Source: Rhynchonema sp. JSB1_4
Lineage: Eukaryota; Nematoda; Chromadorea; Monhysterida; Xyalidae
Length of the DNA: 64,000 nucleotides
Direction of reading: 5' to 3'
NCBI GenBank assembly: GCA_030248065.1
Contig: JASAMV010001966.1
Location: forward strand, 1 to 64,000
Within the stretch, counting starts at the first letter, position 1. Every line of letters starts with the position of its first letter. The notes beneath the pieces are model-generated. The model was not told the DNA's origin. It did not search any database and saw nothing but the letters and a program-made list of their open reading frames with translations. The translations under genes were made by a program, and so were the position numbers. Of this stretch, positions 55,761-64,000 are shown one piece after another.

Positions 55761-57139
55761 AAGCGCCCTATACTTTCCTCCATAGCTCATCTCATTTCAA
55801 TCTGCGATAGTTACCACAGTGCCCGACTATAAGATCTCTCGTTTTTCATGTGAAACACACTGTATCTGTGTTCTTGACATGACCAAGCTTGTACTATACT
55901 TTCCAAGGCAACCATGCTATAGAGGGTTCACAAAAGAATAAATTGTTTTTTCTGCACAGATGGCTTTTCATTTTTCTTGCGTTGCGCCTAACTGCATTTT
56001 CTTCCCATACATGCTGTCTAATTTGGATAGCAGTGTGCTTGTTGTTGGGTTTAGTAGCCGATTGGTCTCATCCCATCTTCCGTATTGGATGCTTGGAGAG
56101 TGTTGAGCATTCAGCATCAGCTTACCCTAAGCAAGGCACTGCTAAAATTTTTGTACTTTGGGTACTAGCACAACTCATTTTCTGGTCTTCCTACTGTACC
56201 TGTTACATATTGTAGCTCACTCTCTGATCTACGACCTGAATCCAAGGGTTAAGCACTGTAATTGTCGCAGACGCTGAAGCTCGCTCAATTACAAAACACC
56301 TAAAAATTCAGCTTAAAGGTGGCTTCGACCAGAAGCAAACCTTTCTGAGTAAGCCCGAGCTTTACCAGTACCCAAAAATCCCACTGCTGCAACACCAAGG
56401 TCCAGCACAGAGTAGTATTCGCGTAACAGGTCTGGTGGGCGATAACAGCCCGAAATGTAGTTCCTGGCGCCAGAGCAGAGCTCATGACAAAGTATGGCAA
56501 CCATTCATTCACACGACGCTTGCTCTGGGCGCGGTGTGCAGGTTCTTGTTTGGATTCTGGAACCGAAAGCAGTTCCATATTTGCAAGTGGGAGCGTTTGA
56601 AAATGTGTGGAAACCTCAAATAGTAGTGCGCTGTCGCCTGAAGTGGGTCACTTAATCTTACGATTTACCAACTCAGTCAGCTGGCAGAAAATAACAGTGT
56701 TGTTTGCTTTATATACTGTATGTACTGCTACTACTGTAGTACCTACTTACTACACCCTGCTCATACCCTATGTGCCCTAACGTTTGACCAACACACTCAC
56801 GTAAGCATACACCTATGTAGTAGCTGATATATGTACATAAGCAACATGCAGAAAGTTAGAAAGGACACTCTTCCTTACGCTTGCTATTCCCAAACCATGT
56901 TGTCCAATTTCATATTACACCCGGACCTGACAGTTTTTATGACAGTTTTCTGTCACAACAAGTCATTTTTCAAATTCGCGCCAGTCGGGCAACGGACCCA
57001 GATATAGATTAAAATTTGTTGAACTTGCTGCTCTTGTGTGGTATACTTTACTTTTAATTTGCTTTATTTTCAAACCAACAACGGCACGAATTCTCGAAAA
57101 CGGAACTGCCACGGGGGACGATTGCGCAACAGTTTATTT

Positions 57140-57290
57140 GATAATGTCGTACACGCTCGCCACCTCGGTGAATAAATTCCGTTTAATACACAAAACGTAT
57201 GACGTTGCTGTTCGCTGGAGCGCTCGCAACAAATTTGAGGTCAACCAACTGCTAGAAGTTGTCAGCATCGTGTCTTTGGGCGCCTGTGGC
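57140..57290. repeat. repeat related to part of MITE copy C
   Basis: Shares CACCTC(A/G)GTG, AAATTCC, GACGTTGCTGTTC and GAGGTCA(A/G)CCA with 42340-42470. Translated on the plus strand both give T-L-(S/A)-T-S-V-x-K-F and D-V-A-V, then V-(S/N)-Q-L. It may be a remnant of a coding sequence picked up or lost by the element. Confidence 0.4.
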
Positions 57291-58236
57291 GGTTTGCGCT
57301 TTCGAGCATTTGGGCCAGTACTGAATTGCATGTGCTCGGGTAGATCTTGCCAAATTTGCTCATTGTCCTGCCTGTAACTTCAGGTTTTGTTTTATGATGG
57401 TATACTTAACATAACTTAATGTGCCTGCACTAGTACTGGGTACAAAGTCACTACATTATCGTTCAAAAGCCAATTTTTATGAAGTTGTTATATTCTGTTC
57501 TCATGTTCCGTTCAAAGCTACATAATAAGCTATAGAAAAGTATTGCTGCCTACCCAGGAAGGTAGCAGAGCATATAAAATGAGCATATTAGAGGTTCTCC
57601 AATGTTTCCGGACCCCAAATCCAATAATCAGGTCCGAACCTTGGTTCTAAAACTGGAATTCATTAGAGCTTTGCTTAGGGGGTCAAAAAGTAGGGCACTT
57701 ACTTTTCTCTAAGCATACAGGCGCCCTAGCTCAATGCAGAGCACTCACCTATGTATGCACATAATGCACCGTGTGCTTCGCTTGAAGCGGTTGGCGATAA
57801 ATCTTTTTGTATACTTAGTGTATAGTCAGTCGCCAACCAAAGCTTGGGGTCACGCTTTCGGATCGGAGTTCTAAACGCGGTCGTAACACTAGCTAAAACC
57901 GAGGTCCGCGCCAATAACCGTTTCGTGCTTGCCCTCACGTGTACATATATCAGCGCTGTGTACGGCTCATGTTCAAATCAAAGTACATAATACATGCTCA
58001 AGCACACACAAAATGCACAAACACCAGAGCAAACCGAAACTCGAATGTAAGTAAGCTAACATGTTCTGTTTTTTTGTCGTCATCAAAAAAAGTCGGCAGT
58101 TTTTATGGTTAAATCGTCTGTTTTTGTGTATTCCATTTCTGTCTGCCCTCGGTGCACTTGATAAGAACCCCGGACATTTCTGACTTAGTGCTGCTTGCCC
58201 TTGTTTCCTTTCGTTTGCACTACTTTGTTCCCATAG

Positions 58237-58936
58237 GTGCTTCCATATGTACTGGGTGCCGTAGTGTTGGTCTGTTTCGCCCTGCTCTCGCAGACAGACG
58301 TTGTTTCTCCATGTGCATTTCTTGAGTTTCGACATCGTTTTCCATTCCAAGACAGAACTGCACTCAAAAAAAAACAGCGGAACCATGTGTGCATCGAATT
58401 AGACAGAATAAGAATGTGAATCGCTTCCACAGACCTGCGGTGCAACAGAGCATCGTCAGCAGCGCGATTTCACCTCGTGTCCTCAAACAAGAGTTGAAAC
58501 CAAGAATTAAGTCTCGATAATGTGTTCCGCACTGGGAACGAACCGAACAGGGCCTTCGCAACTGAACAGCGCAATTATACTGGCCTTCGACTGCCATTAT
58601 TAGTACTTTGATCACAAACCCATCAGCAATTTGTTTTTTTGTAGAACACTGCCCGTCGTGCCAGTGCGCACGAGCTTACCAACCAGTGCGCGTCAAACAA
58701 CATTGTTGCGCCGGCGCCCGCGACGATCACGCGAATTCAAATCAACAGCAACGGGGTCCAACCATATCCGCCAACCGCTACCGGGCTCAGACCGGCATCG
58801 GCTTATATCACCAAACCCGACCTAAACAGGAACCACGTTGTTGTTGTGCCGCCTGACAGGCAACAACAACAACAACAACAACAACACCACCAACAACAAC
58901 AACACCAACAACAACAACAGCAACAACAACAACAGC

Positions 58937-58985
<49 letters not shown>

Positions 58986-59002
58986 CCAACAACAACAACA
59001 CC

Positions 59003-59037
<35 letters not shown>

Positions 59038-61640
59038 CGACCAGTCATACAGGGTGACCCAAATAATAATAATGCACCTGCTCCTGCACGTGAAACATCA
59101 GGCAGCAAATACAGAAAACGAAGACTTGTGAGACGACACAACTCGAGGAGATCGAATACAACGGAAATCTGTGCCGGTGAGTGGCTACATAACGTAGTAA
59201 TTGGATTCTTCTACATAAATGAACATGAAATTGAAAGTTGGGCATCAAACTCCAAAGCGTTTCGGATCGGGCCTGCAAGACCTACATATTGATTGGTCCT
59301 TGACGTCCAATCCCAGCAAGCGGTTTTGTAGAGCAGTATCTATGTAGAACTTCCCAATTTTTTAACCCTAATACCACAAAACACCATATTATATTTTCAC
59401 AAATTAGGACATAAATTTTTGTTGACCCCCAGATTTTTGACCGAGTTCATCTAATCGTCTATACATTCCGGGTCCCAAGTTAGGTACCTATCCTCAACAC
59501 CCTGGCCAAGTATAGAACACTGCTAAGCACCGTTATTCTGTCAGTGTTTTTTTTTTCAAAAATTTTAAAAAAATAACTTCAATGATTTCTTCAGCGGATC
59601 TACCATCAGCCCAGCGCCAACAAGCACCGCCCCGTTTAACTCGCGCGCATTCAACCGACGAATCCACAACAACCACTTCAAGTAGTGATGGTGAAACATC
59701 AGCCAATCATCGCACCAGACCCAAGCCACCTCCTAGACGATCGAGACAGTCAAAGGACCACAGTGCCACACGTTTGAATCGGTATTCGAGCTTCGGAGCA
59801 CCCGGTGATCTGCCAATTGTCAACGGTATGGGGTACGGTGGGGATAGGTAGTTGGCTTTATTTTTATTGACTAATTTCTATTGTCATCTATACATCGGGA
59901 CCATGCACTAAATAAACGAACAACTTTACGCTGGTCGCAAATAGTGCGCCAAACTCTGTCACAAGATACAGTTCAACCAAAATTTGCCTTGTGACCATGC
60001 CAAGTCCATGCCAATGGACTCAGCTTCAAAGTTGACGGCATAAGGTGACAACGTTGAGTTCGCTTCTATCTGCGGATGCAACAGTGTCTGCATCTGCCAA
60101 ACAGTTAATGTGGCCCACGCACGTGCTGTGGCCAGCATACATCCGTGCATTATCCCGGTGTCCTTTTTTGATCCATAACTAACAAAATTATGATCCATAA
60201 CAGAAGCTGGCCTTCTCACGTTGCGGTTTTCAGAAATCCCAAAGTCTACTAAATCACAGTACGCACACAAACCACTATGTAATATGCAAATACGATGTCA
60301 GTCGATTTTGAGAAACTATCCTGATTTATGGAATTGACCTCCGCAGAAACCGTTTTCGACCCCCGGCGACAAAATCACCTGGGAAAACAGCATTATTTGT
60401 GTTCAATTGGCTCAGCCGACAGAGAGTGCCTTCTCATAATTTTGCACAGCGGAAAAAACTTCATTGATGTTTCGCGCCATAAATTCAAATTGTATAGCTC
60501 ATCAAGGTTATCTGACTTCCATATTTCGTTTCAAAAATGTTGGATGATTTTCCATCATTGCAATTTTGTGGCAATGTCGGTGCTTTGCTGTACGGATAGC
60601 GCCATTTCTTGTAGCGACAGTATTTCGTCTGAAAATGCCGGGTTTATTCGGGATGCATGCGATATGGCTTCGTAAAGATTATACCTTCAGAAATTTATGC
60701 CATGCAGCACATTTTGTTCCCATGCGGGCTGGATGGCACAATAATTCAGCGCAATTTTAATACTTGAACCGCATGAATGCACTGATCATAGTATGTAAGG
60801 TTGAAACATTGCCTCATGTTGCTTCAATGATGTTTCACCAACCATATAAATACATGCTACAGGTCATCTCGTCGCGCTTCAACAACAACAACCAAGTGAC
60901 GCTAAATCCCCAATGCAACGCCGTATAGCGCGACGTCGTCAAAATGGTGCACAGTTGAGGGGTGCGAAGGCACTGTATGAAAGGTCGCAATCCGTCAAAG
61001 AACTGACCACTGCTGGTTGGTGGGGTGACTTCGGTTGGGAAAGAACTTGAATCGCTGCGATTTTGGAGACTATACTGTAAAAAGGACCTTTATCAAACTT
61101 AAACTTGGTGATTGATAATTGCCGCAGTCATGCAAACGCGTGGATATAATCGGTTCGGCTTCGCTAGGCCAGATTAAAATGCGTTATGGGCAGGGAGCAA
61201 ATAACATCTGAAGCTTGAGTCCAATTTCCGAAATAGCCATTGAGGTATGGTGTAGGGGTTCGGGAATTGTGCGTGTGACACACAATTTTGTTCATCAGTT
61301 TCGCTTTCGACTCAGAACCGTTGAAGCATGTGCATGCAGAACCGTGCATTTGTGTAACGTCATGTTTGTCCTGCTACACACACGGTACTAATATTCCAAA
61401 AGAAACAAGCTGACGCATAACAAAAAGAACCGCCTTCAATTTTCAGGCGAGGATGCATCAGATGGTTTGGGCTGGCCGAGTCTCAATATGCGTGATCCCG
61501 ATTCAGTGACAAGATGGACGTCACAAGTGCTCGCAGAGTTGGACCAATTGCCGGCCGCATCTGCGAAACATCAACAACAACAACAACCCTTGTCGACCAT
61601 GCAAACATCGTTCGGGGCAACGTCGATGCCTGCCATTGCG
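58237..61640 (+). CDS. Gln-rich tail of a probable single-pass membrane protein, partial
   Basis: Five exons, 58237-58299, 58645-59176, 59595-59825, 60863-61015 and 61447-61640, join in phases 0, 1, 1, 1 and leave in phase 0, for 391 residues. Exon one is one hydrophobic segment, V-L-P-Y-V-L-G-A-V-V-L-V-C-F-A-L-L, followed across the junction by N-T-A-R-R-A-S. This is as expected for a type I membrane span with a positive cytosolic side. The tail then has about 65 Gln/His residues, a basic block (K-Y-R-K-R-R-L-V-R-R-H-N-S-R-R), a Pro/basic motif R-P-K-P-P-P-R-R-S-R (possible SH3 ligand), a second basic block (R-R-I-A-R-R-R-Q) with Y-E-R-S-Q-S-V-K-E-L, and D-S-V-T-R-W-T-S-Q-V-L-A-E-L-D-Q-L. 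No enzyme domain is seen. It is possibly the cytosolic region of an adhesion or guidance receptor, but no family is recognised. The first exon is less certain than the other four. The end of the gene lies further right or outside the window. Confidence 0.7.
58861..59040. repeat. CAA trinucleotide tract encoding polyglutamine
   Basis: About 60 CAN codons in a row, mostly CAA with a few CAG, and CAC interruptions giving His. It is in frame within the exon 58645-59176. Antisense and shifted ORFs (poly-Leu, poly-Cys, poly-Asn) come only from this repeat. Mixed codons suggest selection for glutamine rather than simple slippage alone. Confidence 0.9.
59417..59525. repeat. decayed right end of the 4420-4904 element
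   Basis: ACATTCCGGGTCCCAA, CTCAACACCCTGGCCAAGTA and ACACTGCT follow the order of the right end at 4795-4905. The words have mutated (CATCTAATCGTCTATAC in place of the regular word). It lies in the intron before exon 59595 of the Gln-rich gene, showing the family is dispersed beyond the CCDC12 locus. Confidence 0.6.
59904..60060. repeat. repeat related to 12040-12190
   Basis: About 120 nt resemble 12040-12190, including ACGCTGGTC, AAATAGTGCGC and GTCACAA. Translated on the minus strand, one frame gives L-V-E-L-Y-L-V-T-E-F-G, like L-V-E-V-Y-F-V-T-E-L-G there. It lies in an intron of the Gln-rich gene. Possibly parts of a transposon ORF. Confidence 0.45.
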
Positions 61641-64000
61641 GTATGTTTGGAATAATAATTTTTATGCAGATAGCGAATTGCGGGTCGCCAAAGAAATTTT
61701 GCGCACCCTCGTGCAGAGCGTAGAATTCCACAGGCCCTGCCGTTGTGACGATTCTTTCATTTCACTATATTGTTTTGTGCGTGCTCTGAATTATGGTGCA
61801 TTTAAAAAGTTGTTGCTGGGAACTTGAACACTGTTCCGTGTCCACAACACAGAATAGCGTTGTTGTGATCGTACTTTTCATTTTCAATATCGGCTAGACG
61901 CATTGAATTCTGCACTAATAATGGAATTCATGCTGCTGAAAAATGGCATGTTCTATGTTATCACCTCAGTCCAGTTTTTTTAAAGAAACTATTTTACATG
62001 AGTCATTTGCACTCCCACGTGTGATTTGCTATTGACACCTGAACCGAGTTACAATTGTAATACATACATAAACGTAGGTTTATTTTCCATTAGAAACTGA
62101 CTACATAGGTATACCTGGACTTCGTCTCTTATACTTTGTATATCAGTCATAAACTCTTGCAATCTATGTATCGTTGTGCTGCCGTTTTGGTTCAATGTTG
62201 CGATAGTGTACAGGAAGTATTGCTTACAACTACTACATACAAAATGTGAAGGATTCTCTGGCCACTTTATGTCTGCACTGTATGTATGTAGGTGGGTGGG
62301 TGGACTTACGTTATTCAATGCATCTTTATGTTTTGATTGTTTTTATACCCGTATCGTCTTATCAACTGCGCAATGCTCGTACAAAACTACATTATGTAAG
62401 TCAATTCAGTACCCAAGCTAATTGGTATTCGAACATTGAACTTGTACTGTACGCAAGCAGACGGGCACAGTATTATCATAATATCTCTCTGTGCTGGCAT
62501 GGCGGACTGTCGGTCCCTTAGTTCTGAATTCTAGTACAGTGCGCATGAGCGTTTGTGCGACTCATAACTTCGAGTAAGACTCGGCGCATGGCAGCCTGAG
62601 TTTTAGGCGCGTGGCGCCAACATTCTACTCTGCTTGACAACAAGTGTTTTAGCAGGTGCAGGGGCATCCGAATACATATGTAGCTCGAAGCCTGTGTAGG
62701 TATGTTTTTACTGATAACCTAAAAACTCAACAAGCTCCAAGAAGATCCTAGGCGGTACCTGGGCAGATTAGTTGCTCTCGGTCCCAACCGTGGTTAATAA
62801 TGGTACCTGAACTGAACAAAAAATGCTCATCTTCCCCAAATCCGATATTCACGTCTCGCTAACTTTACCGAAATGTGGGACATTCAGCATTCTGTGTTCA
62901 CCACCAATAGTTATTTTATTGAACATTGGTTTTTTCTGACATTCTTTTTTTGCCCCTTGGCTCCAGAATGTCGCGCTTCATAGGTGGCTGCTTTGTGGGT
63001 TGAGTCTCCGTGAACAGGGTGACCCAAACAGATCTTATCAGTTTGTTGTGTCCCAAAAACTATTGATGTACACGATTATTAGGTCCAATGTAACAACATA
63101 ACAGCTCTGTATCAGCTATTGTACCCGAGATAAAAAGTGTTGAATGTTTCTGCTTGCCAACTAATATGCCTTTCAGCAATAACAACAACAACATCAACAC
63201 ATGGACTTATTGCCTCATGTTAGACAAGTTGACACGTGTTGTGCGGGGTGCACCATGTCCTTATATACGAGTGGGTGCTAGTCCATTTGGGGACAATCAT
63301 TTGATTTTGTCGTTGGACTGCAGTAATCTTTGTTCAGAGCCAGCCTCTTTCGGAATTGGCAAGAGTGGTTATGGTTGCGTAAAATCCAAAGCCTCGACGT
63401 TCTTTTCACGTGGTCTGCATGCAACCAAACAAAAGAATCCCAATGTTCGAGCAGGTGGTGCCCCAAATGCAGGAGTGCCCATACCAAGTGTAAACATTGA
63501 CAATTTGTGTACACGTTTCCACAAAGTGCGTTCGATCCTGTTACAGAGCTGATTTGGCGGTTTTGGACCACACTATTTTTTCGAATTCTCAATTTTATGC
63601 TGCGTGTGTGCCTGATTTCCCAAGCTGTAGTTACACCTGCTCTGGTCCGTGACTTTGAATTTACCCATTACACATTGTGGTGATGCAGCAGGACCCTTGA
63701 TTTTCATATTTGTAAGTTCGGTGGAATATAGCCAATTAAAAAAGCGCGTGCTTTGTTGGGCAGTAAATTCCAAGTTGCCTGATGTTTCAAAAACGCCTGT
63801 TTTTTTCATGCTCTGATTTTTACTTGCCGACTAAATCATTCCATTGTTACTCACTGTTCCCAGAAATTCATGTCCAACCTCACTCTACTAACACGTGTAA
63901 ATTATTGGTTTATCGTTTATTTATTGAAAGCGCGACACAAATCCATCAGTACATTTTTGTGGTTTTGAGTTCCATGCCAAGGTAGTTCTCCAGGAATTCT
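61641..64000. other. no supported exon
   Basis: The Gln-rich gene leaves exon 61447-61640 with an open donor (GCG/GTATGT), so this is at least partly intron. A CAA-rich piece at 63174-63220 after CCTTTCAG looks exon-like, but the phase needed hits a stop at once. The 132-codon frame at 63154-63552 has no recognisable motif. Confidence 0.35.

Larger units (their letters stand above)
53607..58236. other. mostly non-coding; possible large intron
   Basis: It includes dispersed repeat copy 3 (54161-54207), a candidate exon after TGATGTTTCAG at 54556 (N-Y-A-G-T-W-K-R), a short stretch V-S-A-H-N-K-Y-G-W at about 55363-55397 recalling a fibronectin III strand, the palindromic element 55631-55760 and a repeat shared with MITE C (57140-57290). 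None is firm enough to call as an exon. Confidence 0.35.

Noticed and set aside
56284..56622. Open plus-strand frame of about 110 codons
   Set aside because: The opposite strand is also open here, no domain is recognised, and candidate splice sites do not fit the phase of neighbouring exons.
58803..59141. Poly-Leu, poly-Cys and poly-Asn ORFs
   Set aside because: These are other-frame and antisense readings of the CAA tract in the Gln-rich exon.
63154..63552. 132-codon plus-strand ORF as the last exon of the Gln-rich gene
   Set aside because: After the CCTTTCAG acceptor the required phase meets a TAA at the second codon, and the open frame has no recognisable motif.

Overview
The window is animal nuclear DNA. 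Protein-coding exons are short, split by GT-AG introns of roughly 0.2 to 4.3 kb, and sit in long gene-poor stretches full of foldback and miniature transposon copies. Three genes are recognisable by family: a class I myosin, CCDC12/cwf18 and an even-skipped/Evx homeobox gene. The Eve homologue carries an L-A-W-P ... A-A-Y-M-L-N segment just after the homeodomain that I associate with nematode VAB-7. Many acceptors read TTTCAG or TTCCAG. I therefore favour a nematode, with moderate confidence and no species call.

Layout. 1-3417: 5' end of a myosin-I (ID type) gene on the minus strand, first three coding exons only. 3418-10680: CCDC12 on the plus strand, three exons. Its upstream region and its 3.46 kb first intron are packed with nested, hAT-like miniature elements. 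Each has 8-bp target duplications and clusters of one short repeated 'word' at both ends. 12603-12860: a minus-strand neuropeptide precursor encoding four (A/S)-FSRY-amide peptides. 13.3-16.9 kb: a cluster of foldback elements, two of Tc1/mariner type (TA duplications, CAGT(A/T)CCGG ends), plus a tRNA-like relic. 20257-22640: a five-exon multi-pass membrane protein. 22.6-28.5 kb: gene-poor, with MITEs. 28539-38368: a complete seven-exon even-skipped/vab-7 homologue. 38.4-53.3 kb: AT-rich, no confident gene. 53.3-61.6 kb: the 3' part of a plus-strand gene for a probable single-pass membrane protein with a very glutamine-rich, basic and proline-rich tail. 61.6-64 kb: no supported exon.

The genes have unrelated roles (actin motor, spliceosome, neuropeptide signalling, membrane protein, axial patterning, probable surface receptor), so no operon or pathway is implied. 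The most notable non-genic signals are three. First, a 10-mer, TGATGTTTCA, occurs at 17 places and resembles the core of nematode piRNA (21U-RNA) promoters. Second, a CGGYACTAAYATTC motif occurs about 12 times, all on the plus strand. Third, there is the nested word-repeat element system around CCDC12. Exon boundaries were inferred by eye from reading frame, phase and splice dinucleotides; no alignment or expression data were available.
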